Shown here piece by piece: positions 39,105 through 48,500 of a stretch of 64,000 nt of DNA. Every line of letters starts with the position of its first letter. Within the stretch, counting starts at the first letter, position 1. The notes below the pieces were generated by a model. That model searched no databases. It was not told the origin of the DNA and was given only the letters and a program-made list of their open reading frames with translations. The stretch covers positions 124,001 to 188,000 of the forward strand of contig NZ_BQHW01000005.1 of NCBI RefSeq assembly GCF_021602025.1, in the 5' to 3' direction. Both the position numbers and the translations under genes were made by a program. This DNA comes from Pseudomonas ceruminis. Its GTDB lineage: Bacteria > Pseudomonadota > Gammaproteobacteria > Pseudomonadales > Pseudomonadaceae.

Positions 39105-39131
39105 CCATCGGCTTGCGCCGGGGAAACTTGA
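39105..39131 (-). promoter_or_regulatory. FliA (sigma-28)-like promoter of second chemoreceptor
   Basis: On the minus strand TCAAGTTT-N11-GCCGATGG matches the flagellar sigma-factor consensus in both boxes and in spacing. It lies in the 103-base gap between rsmE and the chemoreceptor, about 53 bases before the start codon. Confidence 0.7.
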
Positions 39132-39155
39132 TGGGGGGAAAGTCTACTTGGCTCG

Positions 39156-39863
39156 TCAGAAAATTCGCGATAGGAGCGCCGTCACGGCCGTTTCTACCCG
39201 CAAAATCCGTTCGCCCAGTTGTACCGGGGCAAGGCCCGCCTTGCCCAGCAGTTCGACTTCATAGGGGATCCAGCCGCCTTCGGGGCCGATTGCCAGGGTT
39301 ACCGGCCCTTCTACGGCGCGTGGGCAGGCCGGGTAAGGGCCAGGGTGGCCAACCAGGCCCAGGGTGCCGTCGGCGATGGCGGGTAAACGGTCTTCGACGA
39401 ACGGCTTGAAACGTTTCTCCATGATGACTTCGGGCAGCACCGTGTCGCGGGCCTGTTCAAGGCCCAGCACCAGGTTCTCGCGGACAGTCTCCGGGTTGAG
39501 GAAGGGCGTTTGCCAGAAGCTCTTCTCGACCTTGTAGCTGTTGACCAGGATCAGCCGTGGCACACCCAGCGTGGCCACGGTCTGGAACAGCCGGCGCAGC
39601 ATTTTGGGCCGTGGTACAGCCAGTACCAAGGTCAGTGGCAGCTTGGCAGGGGGCTGCTGGTCGAAGCCGACTTCGAGCTCGGCTTCGTGCGGTGCCAGGC
39701 GCACCACCGTGGCGCTGCCCATCAGGCCGTTGATGCGGCCCACGCGCAGGGTGTCACCCACCGCTACACGGTGAATGTCCTGCATGTGGGTAAAGCGCCG
39801 GTCGGCAAGGACGACGCGGTCGGGCGCGACGAAGTCGGCCTCTTCGAGGAGCAACAGGTTCAC
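39156..39863 (-). CDS. rsmE: 16S rRNA m3U1498 methyltransferase RsmE
   Basis: RsmE methylates N3 of U1498 in the 16S rRNA decoding region of the 30S subunit. The 235-residue SPOUT protein has an N-terminal PUA-like domain ([19 protein letters not shown]) and a C-terminal knot with [16 protein letters not shown] and [16 protein letters not shown]. Its start overlaps the tatC stop by four bases, so it belongs to the tat unit. Confidence 0.96.
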   Translation of the reverse strand: MNLLLLEEADFVAPDRVVLADRRFTHMQDIHRVAVGDTLRVGRINGLMGSATVVRLAPHEAELEVGFDQQPPAKLPLTLVLAVPRPKMLRRLFQTVATLGVPRLILVNSYKVEKSFWQTPFLNPETVRENLVLGLEQARDTVLPEVIMEKRFKPFVEDRLPAIADGTLGLVGHPGPYPACPRAVEGPVTLAIGPEGGWIPYEVELLGKAGLAPVQLGERILRVETAVTALLSRIF

Positions 39864-40651
39864 GGCTGGGTCGCTGGCGGCTGGTCGTTAGGGTCGTCTG
39901 CCGCTTCATCGCGGTCATGGCTGCGTTTACGGATCAAGCTGCCACACAGCACGCCGATCTCGAACAACAGCCACATGGGCACGGCGAGCAGGGTCTGGGA
40001 GAAGATGTCCGGCGGGGTCAGGATCATCCCTACCACGAAACAGCCGATGATCACGTAAGGGCGGACCTTCTTCAGGTATTGCACATCGACCACGCCGATC
40101 CATACCAGCAGCACCACCGCCACGGGGATCTCGAAGGCGACGCCGAAGGCGAAGAACAGGGTCATGACGAAATCCAGATAACTGGAGATGTCAGTCATCA
40201 TCGACACGCCTTCCGGCGTGGCGCTGGCGAAAAAGCCGAAGATCAGCGGAAATACCAGGAAGTAGGCGAACGCCATGCCGGCGTAGAACAGGAAGATGCT
40301 CGAAACCAGCAGCGGGATGGCGATGCGCTTTTCATGACGATACAGCCCAGGTGCGATAAAACCCCAGATCTGTTGCAGGATGAACGGGATGGCCAGGAAC
40401 AGCGAGACGATCATGGTCAGCTTGAACGGCGTCAGGAACGGCGAGGCCACATCGGTGGCAATCATCGTCGCATTGGCCGGCAGGTGCGCACGCAGTGGCG
40501 CGGAGACCAGGGTGTAGATCTGCTGGGCGAAAGAGAACAGGCCAGCAAAGATCAGGAAGATGGCGGCAACGCAGCGCAACAGACGCGTGCGCAGTTCGGT
40601 CAGGTGCGAGACCAGCGGCATGGGCTGGTCGTCTTGCGGATTTTCGCTCAT
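39860..40651 (-). CDS. tatC: Sec-independent translocase subunit TatC
   Basis: TatC is the polytopic receptor that recognises twin-arginine signal peptides of folded proteins. The 263-residue protein opens with [15 protein letters not shown], the conserved N-terminal block, and has six predicted spans (for example [37 protein letters not shown]). The family motif FVFFxF/PxxFGFF-type loop appears as [10 protein letters not shown]. It overlaps tatB by four bases and rsmE by four. Confidence 0.97.
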   Translation of the reverse strand: MSENPQDDQPMPLVSHLTELRTRLLRCVAAIFLIFAGLFSFAQQIYTLVSAPLRAHLPANATMIATDVASPFLTPFKLTMIVSLFLAIPFILQQIWGFIAPGLYRHEKRIAIPLLVSSIFLFYAGMAFAYFLVFPLIFGFFASATPEGVSMMTDISSYLDFVMTLFFAFGVAFEIPVAVVLLVWIGVVDVQYLKKVRPYVIIGCFVVGMILTPPDIFSQTLLAVPMWLLFEIGVLCGSLIRKRSHDRDEAADDPNDQPPATQP

Positions 40652-41028
40652 GGGGCTCGCGGCGGTTGAGGCTGTTCGGGCTGTTCAGGCGTGCTTGTCG
40701 GCGCTGCAGGCGCAGGCGCAGCTTCGGGCGGCGTGGCAGTGTGCTCGGCGGCCGTCGCGGCCGGGGCCTGGGCAGGTGGCGTCTGCGGATTGAGAATGCG
40801 CTTGGCTTCCTGCTCCATCTGCAGGATGTGCTCGTTGTGCAACTGGCGGCGGATGTCGTCGGCGCCGATTTCGCGCTCGACTTCCATCTTGATCGCGTTG
40901 AAGCTGCGTTTCAGGCGGCCGATCCACAGCCCCGCCGTTCGCGCAGCACCCGGCAAGCGCTCAGGGCCCAGTACCAGCAGGGCGACCAGGCCGACGAGCA
41001 GCAGCTCACTGAAACTGATGCCGAACAT
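40648..41028 (-). CDS. tatB: Sec-independent translocase subunit TatB
   Basis: TatB joins TatC in the signal-peptide receptor complex. The 126-residue protein has one N-terminal membrane helix ([26 protein letters not shown]) with the Glu-8 and the GPxRLP hinge typical of TatB, an amphipathic helix, and a Pro/Ala-rich tail of about 45 residues. tatA lies 3 bases upstream. Confidence 0.96.
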   Translation of the reverse strand: MFGISFSELLLVGLVALLVLGPERLPGAARTAGLWIGRLKRSFNAIKMEVEREIGADDIRRQLHNEHILQMEQEAKRILNPQTPPAQAPAATAAEHTATPPEAAPAPAAPTSTPEQPEQPQPPRAP

Positions 41029-41031
41029 GGC

Positions 41032-41310
41032 TCAGTCTTTCCGCTGCGGCTCTTGGACCGGCTGTGCCTGGCCCTCGATGGTGTGCCCCGCACCCTGGTT
41101 CTGCTGTGTGGTGGTCTGTACCGGTGGCACTGGCTGGGCGGGCGGCGGGGCCTGCTCGGCCGGCTTGGTCTCTTCTTCGTTCATGGCTTTGCGAAAGCCT
41201 TTGATCGACTCGCCCAGGTCGCTGCCGAAGTTCTTCAGCTTCTTGGTGCCGAACACCAGGACCACGACGACCAGCAGGACAATCCAGTGTTTCCAGTCAA
41301 AAATACCCAT
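41032..41310 (-). CDS. tatA: Sec-independent translocase subunit TatA
   Basis: TatA forms the protein-conducting assembly of the Tat system. The 92-residue protein has the short N-terminal helix ([21 protein letters not shown]) with the FGTKKL hinge and an amphipathic helix [20 protein letters not shown], followed by a Gln/Pro-rich tail. GGAGAAC serves as ribosome site. It is the first tat gene of the minus-strand run. Confidence 0.97.
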   Translation of the reverse strand: MGIFDWKHWIVLLVVVVLVFGTKKLKNFGSDLGESIKGFRKAMNEEETKPAEQAPPPAQPVPPVQTTTQQNQGAGHTIEGQAQPVQEPQRKD

Positions 41311-41335
41311 GGTGTTCTCCTAGAATGCGATTCAG

Positions 41336-41671
41336 TCAGGCCGAGGGCTGACGGGCGGCCTTTTCATCGTGCCCGGACAGGCCGAAACGGCGCTCCAGTT
41401 CATCGAGCACGGCTTGTGGATGCTGGCCCAGCGCGCTGAGCATGACCATGCTATGAAACCACAGGTCTGCGGTTTCATAGATGACATCACTGCAATCCTT
41501 GCTGATCGCGGCATCTTTTGCAGCAATGATGGTCTCGACGGACTCTTCGCCGAGCTTCTCGAGGATCTTGTTCAGGCCCTTGTGGTACAGGCTGGCCACA
41601 TAGGAACTGTCGGGGGCCGCGTGTTTGCGCTCCTCGAGCACTTCGGCCAGGCGAGTGAGGGTGTCGCTCAT
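41336..41671 (-). CDS. hisE: Phosphoribosyl-ATP pyrophosphatase HisE
   Basis: HisE converts phosphoribosyl-ATP to phosphoribosyl-AMP, the second step of histidine biosynthesis. The 111-residue all-alpha MazG-like protein has [23 protein letters not shown] and the metal-binding Glu/Asp cluster [12 protein letters not shown]...[12 protein letters not shown]. The start [12 protein letters not shown] at 41671 lies one base after hisI, so the annotation from 41698 (inside hisI) is rejected. In this genus HisE and HisI are separate proteins, unlike the fused enterobacterial form. Confidence 0.95.
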   Translation of the reverse strand: MSDTLTRLAEVLEERKHAAPDSSYVASLYHKGLNKILEKLGEESVETIIAAKDAAISKDCSDVIYETADLWFHSMVMLSALGQHPQAVLDELERRFGLSGHDEKAARQPSA

Positions 41672-41672
41672 G

Positions 41673-42065
41673 TCAGTGTCCTGCGCTGTAGATGGCATCC
41701 GGTTCTTTCAGGACCGGGTCGACGGTTTTCCACTGGCCGTCTTCGAAGACGCGATAGAAACAGCTTTCACGGCCGGTATGGCAGGCGATATGGCCCAGTT
41801 GCTCGACCATCAGGATGATCACGTCGGCATCGCAGTCCAGGCGCATTTCGTGCAATTTCTGCACATGGCCCGATTCTTCACCCTTGCGCCACAGCTTGCC
41901 ACGGGAGCGCGACCAATAGATGGCGCGTTGCTCGGCGGCAGTCAGTGCCAGCGCTTCGCGGTTCATCCAGGCCATCATCAGCACGCGTCCGGTCTTGTGG
42001 TCCTGGGCGATCGCCGGTACCAGGCCATCGCTGTTCCACTTGATCTCGTCCAGCCAGTCTTTCAT
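41673..42065 (-). CDS. hisI: Phosphoribosyl-AMP cyclohydrolase HisI
   Basis: HisI opens the adenine ring of phosphoribosyl-AMP, the third histidine biosynthetic step, using Zn and Mg. The 130-residue protein carries [17 protein letters not shown], the Mg site DCDADVI and the Zn cysteines of [10 protein letters not shown]. The start [10 protein letters not shown] at 42065 is preferred over an ATG four codons upstream on family grounds. Confidence 0.97.
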   Translation of the reverse strand: MKDWLDEIKWNSDGLVPAIAQDHKTGRVLMMAWMNREALALTAAEQRAIYWSRSRGKLWRKGEESGHVQKLHEMRLDCDADVIILMVEQLGHIACHTGRESCFYRVFEDGQWKTVDPVLKEPDAIYSAGH

Positions 42066-42138
42066 CGTCGACTCCAAAGCCGGGCCCGCTCCTGTACCGG
42101 GCCCTTTGCGCTAGTGTGCCAGCCAGCAGCGCGGCTGG

Positions 42139-43758
42139 CTATTGGCGCACGATCAGGTAAAGGCCTGCGGCAAGCATCAGCCAGGCGGGCCAAGCCGCCG
42201 GGGCGGCCAGGCTGGCGGCCTCGGCGGCACCCGCAGCCAGCACGGCACCGCCCCCTAGCAGGCCAGCACCCAGCAGGCGCAGCGCCCAGCGGTCGCCCGG
42301 ACGACGTCGCTCGGGCAGCTGCGGGTCGTGCAGGTGTGGCTGCGACAGGCGTTCGAGCAGGTCGCGGGTCATGTTGGCCAGATGCGGTAATTGCTCGACC
42401 TGGCTGTGCAGGTTGCCCAGCATGGCTTTGGGGCTCATGCGGTCGCGCATCCAGCGCTCCAGGAAGGGTTTGGCGGTGCTCCACAGGTCAAGGTCGGGGT
42501 ACAGCTGACGCCCCAGGCCTTCGATGTTGAGCAGGGTCTTCTGCAGCAGGACCAACTGCGGCTGGACTTCCATGTTGAAGCGCCGGGCGGTCTGGAACAG
42601 GCGCATCAGCACCTGGCCGAAGGAAATGTCCTTGAGCGGTTTTTCGAAGATCGGCTCGCACACGGTACGGATGGCCGCTTCGAACTCGTTGACCTTGGTG
42701 TTCGCCGGCACCCAGCCCGAATCGATGTGCAGTTCGGCGACGCGGCGGTAATCGCGCTTGAAGAAGGCGATCAGGTTGCGCGCCAGGTAGTCCTGATCCT
42801 CGGCCGTGAGGCTGCCGACGATACCGCAGTCGATGGCGATGTACTGCGGGCTCCACGGTTTGACCGTGCTGACGAAGATGTTGCCCGGGTGCATGTCGGC
42901 GTGGAAGAAGCTGTCACGGAACACCTGGGTGAAGAATACCTCCACGCCCCGTTCGGCCAGCAGCTTCATGTCGGTGCGCTGGTCAGCCAGGGTCGCCATG
43001 TCGGTGACCGGCACCCCGTAGATGCGCTCCATCACCAGTACCTTGGGGCGGCACAGGTCCCAGTAGACCTGGGGCACGTACATCAGCTGCGAACCTTCGA
43101 AGTTGCGCCGCAGCTGGCTGGCATTGGCTGCTTCGCGCAGCAGGTCGAGTTCGTCGTAGATGGTTTTCTCGTAGTCGCCGACGATTTCCACCGGGTGCAG
43201 GCGGCGGGCGTCGGCCGAGGCCCGTTCAGCGCCTTTGGCGATCAGGAACAACCAGGCCAGGTCCTGGGCAATCACGGGCTTGAGGCCCGGGCGCACGACC
43301 TTGACCACCACTTCCTCGCCGCTTTTCAGGCGCGCGGCATGCACCTGGGCGACCGATGCCGATGCCAGCGGCTCGACGTCGAAGCGGCTGAACACCTCGC
43401 TGACCTTGGCACCGAGCTGTGCCTCGATCAGCGCCACGGCCTTTTGCGGGTCGAACGGTGGTACGCGGTCCTGCAAGAGCATCAGCTCGTCGGCGACGTC
43501 GGTGGGCAGCAGGTCGCGCCGGGTAGACAGCAACTGGCCGAACTTGATGAAGATCGGCCCCAGGTCCTGCAGCGCCAGGCGCAGGCGCGCGCCGCGGCTG
43601 AGTGCCGACGGTTTGCGCGGCAGCCAGCGCCACGGCATCAGCAGGCGCAGGCTGCGCAGCCACCAGGGCAGGGGCAGGTCGAACAACAGGTCATCGAGAC
43701 GGTAGCGGATCACCACGCGCTGGATGCGGAAAAGACGGCGGACGGCGAGCAGCTTCAT
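42139..43758 (-). CDS. ubiB: Ubiquinone biosynthesis accessory factor UbiB
   Basis: UbiB is an atypical kinase/ATPase needed for ubiquinone biosynthesis, attached to the inner membrane. The 539-residue protein has the family KxGQ motif in [16 protein letters not shown], the Ala-rich nucleotide loop [20 protein letters not shown], and catalytic [11 protein letters not shown] with AIDCGIVG. The C-terminus has two membrane spans ([21 protein letters not shown] and a second). Its start overlaps the ubiJ stop by four bases. Confidence 0.97.
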   Translation of the reverse strand: MKLLAVRRLFRIQRVVIRYRLDDLLFDLPLPWWLRSLRLLMPWRWLPRKPSALSRGARLRLALQDLGPIFIKFGQLLSTRRDLLPTDVADELMLLQDRVPPFDPQKAVALIEAQLGAKVSEVFSRFDVEPLASASVAQVHAARLKSGEEVVVKVVRPGLKPVIAQDLAWLFLIAKGAERASADARRLHPVEIVGDYEKTIYDELDLLREAANASQLRRNFEGSQLMYVPQVYWDLCRPKVLVMERIYGVPVTDMATLADQRTDMKLLAERGVEVFFTQVFRDSFFHADMHPGNIFVSTVKPWSPQYIAIDCGIVGSLTAEDQDYLARNLIAFFKRDYRRVAELHIDSGWVPANTKVNEFEAAIRTVCEPIFEKPLKDISFGQVLMRLFQTARRFNMEVQPQLVLLQKTLLNIEGLGRQLYPDLDLWSTAKPFLERWMRDRMSPKAMLGNLHSQVEQLPHLANMTRDLLERLSQPHLHDPQLPERRRPGDRWALRLLGAGLLGGGAVLAAGAAEAASLAAPAAWPAWLMLAAGLYLIVRQ

Positions 43759-44378
43759 GCGTTATCGCTGGTATCAAGGGATCGGGAGAGGCGCTGCAGG
43801 CGCGCCTCGAGGCGTTCTATATCGACCTTCAGGGTATCGAGCTCACTGAAAGCAGCTTCGGCTTCGCGCTTGCCAACCAGTGTGCGCGACTCTTCGGCCA
43901 GGTACTCGGACAGATTCTGGCTGAATCGTGCCAGGCCCTGGCGGGTCCAGCGTGCGCGCAAGCGCACATGGCCGGCCAGCAGCGAAGTGGCGACGGGGCC
44001 TAGCCAGCGTTGCAGCTCGTGCTCCCAGTCCAGCTCCAGGTCCTGCAGCACACCGAACAGGTCGAGCAGCGCGACACTGTCGCCATGCAGTTCGACCTGC
44101 GGGCTGTGCAGTACGGCGCTCTTGTCCTTGGCCGCGGCCAGTTGCAGCAGGCTGCCGGCCGGGGCGCGCAGGCTGCAGTCGACCTCGCCCTGCCATTGCC
44201 CGGCGAGCATCAAGCCCTCTTCATCGGGCAGGATGAATACCTGCAGGGCCGGCTGGCGGCAGTCGATTTCGATGACCTTGCCCTCCAGCGCGGCCAGCCG
44301 CGGCAGGGCCGTGCTGTCCATGCGCAGGACGCGGTTCAGGCCATGTTCGACGCTGGCGAGCAGCCCTGCCAGCAACAT
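43755..44378 (-). CDS. ubiJ: Ubiquinone biosynthesis accessory factor UbiJ
   Basis: UbiJ is a cytosolic SCP2-fold lipid-binding scaffold of the ubiquinone biosynthesis complex. The 207-residue protein begins [20 protein letters not shown], has an SCP2 domain to about residue 110, and a C-terminal coiled coil ([21 protein letters not shown]). Its start shares a base with the ubiE stop, and ubiB overlaps its end, giving a tight ubiE-ubiJ-ubiB unit. Confidence 0.94.
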   Translation of the reverse strand: MLLAGLLASVEHGLNRVLRMDSTALPRLAALEGKVIEIDCRQPALQVFILPDEEGLMLAGQWQGEVDCSLRAPAGSLLQLAAAKDKSAVLHSPQVELHGDSVALLDLFGVLQDLELDWEHELQRWLGPVATSLLAGHVRLRARWTRQGLARFSQNLSEYLAEESRTLVGKREAEAAFSELDTLKVDIERLEARLQRLSRSLDTSDNA

Positions 44379-45148
44379 CAGGGCTTGATTCCCCGGTGCA
44401 CGGCGACGATACCGCTGGTCATGTCGTGGTAGGTGACGCGATCGAAACCGGCATCGATCATCATGGCCTTGAGGGTTTCCTGGTCGGGGTGCATGCGGAT
44501 CGACTCGGCCAGGTAACGGTAGCTTTCCGAGTCATTGGTGATCAGCTTGCCGGCCAGGGGCATGAACGCGAACGAGTAGGCGTCGTAGGCCTTGGACATC
44601 AGCTTGTTGGTCGGCTTGGAGAACTCCAGCACCAGCAGGCGCCCGCCCGGTTTGAGCACACGCAGCATCGAGCGGATGGCTTCGTCCTTGTGGGTGACGT
44701 TGCGCAGGCCGAAGGCGATGGTGACGCAGTCGAAGTGGTTATCCGGGAACGGCAGTTTTTCCGCGTCGGCCTGGACGAACTCGATGTTGCCGGCCACGCC
44801 ACGGTCGAGCAGGCGGTCGCGGCCGACCTTGAGCATCGATTCGTTGATGTCTGCGAGCACCACCTGCCCGGTGGGGCCGACGAGGCGCGAGAACTTGGCG
44901 GCCAGGTCGCCGGTACCACCGGCGATGTCCAGTACCCGGTTGCCGCTGCGCACGCCCGACAGCTCGATGGTGAAGCGCTTCCACAGGCGGTGCATGCCGC
45001 CGGAGAGCACGTCGTTCATCAGGTCGTACTTGGCGGCCACCGAGTGGAACACCTCGGCGACTTTTTTCGCCTTCTGGCTCTCGGGAACATCCTGATAGCC
45101 GAAATGAGTGGTGGGTTCGGCGTGTTCGCCTTTGCGCTGGTCGTTCAT
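44378..45148 (-). CDS. ubiE: Ubiquinone/menaquinone methyltransferase UbiE
   Basis: UbiE is the SAM-dependent C-methyltransferase of ubiquinone synthesis (2-octaprenyl-6-methoxy-benzoquinol step). The 256-residue protein has the family opening [21 protein letters not shown], the SAM motif [32 protein letters not shown] (family signature) and [19 protein letters not shown]. It is first in the ubi run and divergent from a PHA-associated gene, with a 124-base gap. Confidence 0.97.
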   Translation of the reverse strand: MNDQRKGEHAEPTTHFGYQDVPESQKAKKVAEVFHSVAAKYDLMNDVLSGGMHRLWKRFTIELSGVRSGNRVLDIAGGTGDLAAKFSRLVGPTGQVVLADINESMLKVGRDRLLDRGVAGNIEFVQADAEKLPFPDNHFDCVTIAFGLRNVTHKDEAIRSMLRVLKPGGRLLVLEFSKPTNKLMSKAYDAYSFAFMPLAGKLITNDSESYRYLAESIRMHPDQETLKAMMIDAGFDRVTYHDMTSGIVAVHRGIKP

Positions 45149-45272
45149 ATCGCTTCACCGAAAAAAATTACCGCCATTCTAGGGCGAACGGGCGGATTTG
45201 TCTTGGCGGGGTGTGCCATGCGGCAGGGGCGGGCATAATGCCAATTATGTCTTCATATCCAGGATCCCCCGC

Positions 45273-45548
45273 ATGACCCAGATCAGCGTCGAACGCAAAC
45301 ACTCCCTCGGCCGCGACGCCGCCCGTGCCAAAGCAGAGGCGCTGGTGGACAAACTGAGCCGTGAATATGACCTCAAGGCTACCTGGAACGGTGATCGCGT
45401 CGATGTAGCGCGCAGTGGCGCCAATGGCAGCGTGCACATCGGTGATGACAGCATCCGGGTCGAGCTCAAACTGGGCATGATGCTGTCGATGATGAGCGGC
45501 ACCATCAAGGGCGAGATCGAACGGGCATTGGACAAAGCGTTGGCCTGA
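45273..45548 (+). CDS. Polyhydroxyalkanoic acid system family protein
   Basis: A 91-residue protein of the polyhydroxyalkanoate granule-region family (PHA_gran_rgn), whose members lie near pha clusters. It shows ISVERKHSLGRDAARAKAEAL, LKATWNGDRV and a hydrophobic patch LKLGMMLSMMSGTIKGEIE. The start at 45273 follows AGGA; the upstream frame from 45198 lies in the promoter region. The molecular function is not known. It is normally a near neighbour of phaI-phaF but is separated from them here by the 4.7-kb giant gene. Confidence 0.88.
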   Translation: MTQISVERKHSLGRDAARAKAEALVDKLSREYDLKATWNGDRVDVARSGANGSVHIGDDSIRVELKLGMMLSMMSGTIKGEIERALDKALA

Positions 45549-45584
45549 GTGGAACGGGCCGACGCATGTCGGCCCATTGCAGGA

Positions 45585-48500
45585 TCAATCGGGGGGGAAC
45601 GGTATGATATCTGCCACCTCTTCGAGCTTCAGATCGCCGCGGTAGATCTTGATCCGTTCGGCATTCGTGGCGTTCTTCAGCTTCTCTTCTCGCTCCAGGC
45701 TCCTGGGCTCCCAGAACTTCAAGTGTCCCTTGACGAAGCGGCGGGCGCTGGCTTGCGTGCTGCGGTAATGAAAATGCGCTTCCCAGAGCACCGCTGTGGG
45801 GGCGTGCGTGTCGCGCACCTCATACACATCCAGGTAATCATCAGGCCGGCGCGTGGGTTTTCGTACCACGGTTGGGGTGATCTGCAGGCGTTGTTGTTCA
45901 TGCAGGTAACGCAATGCAGTGCCATCGGGGTGTTGCGTGGTGAGGTAAGACTGCGTAAGCAGGCGTTTTTTCTCCGCCCGCACGTGTGCGGCTGCGGCAC
46001 GCAGTTCTTGGGTCAAGGCCAGCGACCGAGGCGTGTCCTCGATGGCCTGGAGTTTATGGGTGATTTCGAGAAGGTCTTCGATGTGCCAGTCCATCAAATC
46101 TGACAGGGCATTCGGTTCGTTGAGGTGACGTGCGGCTTTTGCTATGCGCACGTCACGGTTGGCGAGCAGGCTGGTCGCGCGTTGGCGCAGTTCGGCTGTG
46201 TCGAGCGTTACCGGCGGTTCCGGCGGGGCCAGCTCGAACCACTCGCCGTCCCGCTGTTCGAAATTGCTGACCGGTTGCTGGGTGACGGGGTCATGCTGAA
46301 CCGCGCGGTTGCTGTCCTGTGATCGATCAACCAATAGCCGGCGGCCTTGGGCGGTCTTGATGACCGTACTTCTGCGAGGATGCACGCGGTGCATCACAGG
46401 TGCTGGGGCGGGGCTTGCGCCGCTGTCCACGTTGACCAGGGCATTGGCAAGCTGCGTTTCGGTGATGCGCACCAGCACAGACAATTCTTCGATGTACGCT
46501 TTGAGCATGCTCTGGTCGAGGGCCGGGTGATCGAAGGCCTGCAGGTACTGAGCCTTGCCAAGGGTGGTTTGATATTCGCGCAACGCGTCGCCGAGCAATC
46601 CTGCCTGCTCTTCCTGGGACAGGTTGGCCGTCGCTATGCCGTCCTGTGTCCAGATGGTTTGTGCGAACTCTCGGCTGTCCAGCGTTTGCTGCAGCGGCAA
46701 CAGATCGACGGCCGCCTGCTCGGTCAGGCGCGTCTTGTCCAGTAGCAGGTACGCCATGTCACTGAGCTTCTGCGCGCGAATGATCAGCGTAGAGTAGGGG
46801 CGCAGGCCTATGGCGTTCTCGATCTTGGCTTTCTTGTCCTTGTTCTGAAACACGATCAGCGGGTCGTCGAGCATCTGAGGCAAGAGCGTGTCCAGCCGTT
46901 CACTCACCGTGAGAAGGCGGCTGATGTTGTCCAGCGTGTCCCGTATCGCCTGGCGGAACGTAACGTGTTGCTGGACCTGCTCATCGGTAGCAGGCCGTTT
47001 TTTCAGGCCGACGGACTTTTGCTGAACGCTCTCGTGATCCGATTGCTCCAACAGCCGGCGGAGCAGGAGGATGTCGTTTTCGATCAGCGTTTCGGACAGC
47101 ACCCCCAGGCTGCGTCGGGCGGACCCTAGCGGGTCTAATCTGGCGAACTTAGGCTCCATCAACTGACGCAGGAGAGAGGCATTGCGCTGCAGCAGCGATG
47201 ACTGTTTTTCCAGGCAGAGCGATATTGTCCGAATCTGCGGCAGAAGCACGATGCGCTGGGCAGTCAGATCCCGGCTCTGTTGGCTGAGCGCCTCGTCCAT
47301 GGCTGCCGGGCCGCCCACCCTGGCCAAAGCCTGCCCGAAGGCATTCGCCTTGGCATCGTACTCGGCCATCAATTGCTGGTTCGCTTCCAGCAGCGGTTTA
47401 AGCTTTTTCAGTGCGGTGTGATTGGCCGACACGGCTTGGTTCAAACTGTCGAACTGCTGCTGGTTCTGCGCGATGATCTGCTGCCTGCTCCTCGGCATGC
47501 CCCCTGCCAGGGTGAGGTCCAGGACCCAGGTGTCGTTCCAGCGTGTCAGCCATGGGCCGTAACTGCGTTGACGGCCAACGATATGGTAGCCGTCCGGGTT
47601 GCCACCCCAGCGGGTTTGCCATTCATCCGCGCTTTGCGGCGGGCCGATGATGCGCAAGCCTGTTTCGCTTTCCAGCACCTCATAGGCGGCGCCATGCAAT
47701 TTTACGTAGTAGCGGCCATCGATGGCATACAACCCGCGTAGCCGGCCCTGGCGTTGCGCCGTACGCCCCTCCAGTGAAATGGTGGCCTGCAGCTGGCCCA
47801 GTGCTTGCCGTGCAGGCGCTGGCAGGTTGCTCAGGCGTTGGTTGTCGCTCCAGTTCAGCAGGGTGACGTGGGTTTGGGTCGGTATCGGCGATCGCCATTC
47901 ACCTTCGTTGGGTGCCTTGAGCAAGACGGTGGTAGGTGCCGGCCGGGTTTCCAGGCCCTCCAACCGTGGTAGCGGGCCTTGCAGCCGGGCCTGAGGTTGC
48001 TCAGGCGTGACGCCGCCCACCTCATGAATCAGCAGCATGGCGACACTGGCCAGCAAGTCAGTGACTGCCAGGGCCTGCTCTTGGGGTGTGCCTTCAGTGA
48101 GTGCGGACAGATCGTCGCTCATCTGTGTCACCGCAGCCACCACCCAGGCCACGACCGCAACCGGGCCCCGCAGCAGCGGCGTGGTGGCGTTGAACAGCAT
48201 CCAGCCGAGCTGCCTGGCTAGCGCCCAGCGCTGTTGTGAGTTCGAGACTGTCTGGCGCGAGGCAAGCAGTAACAGCGCCTTGACTCTGGCTTCATGCAGC
48301 GCAATGTCCAGGTCGCCCTGCCAGGGTTCATCGGCAAGGGTCACCGGGGCACGCAGGGCCTCCAGCGCAGCGTCTGTCCACGCGGTGTCACCGCCCAGCC
48401 AACGCGCCAGCTTCGACATGCGCGGGTGCAGGTGAGGGCGGAGGAAGCCGCCGTTCTGGTAAATGGGCCGGTTTTCATCGTCTATCCAGTCAAGCACGTC

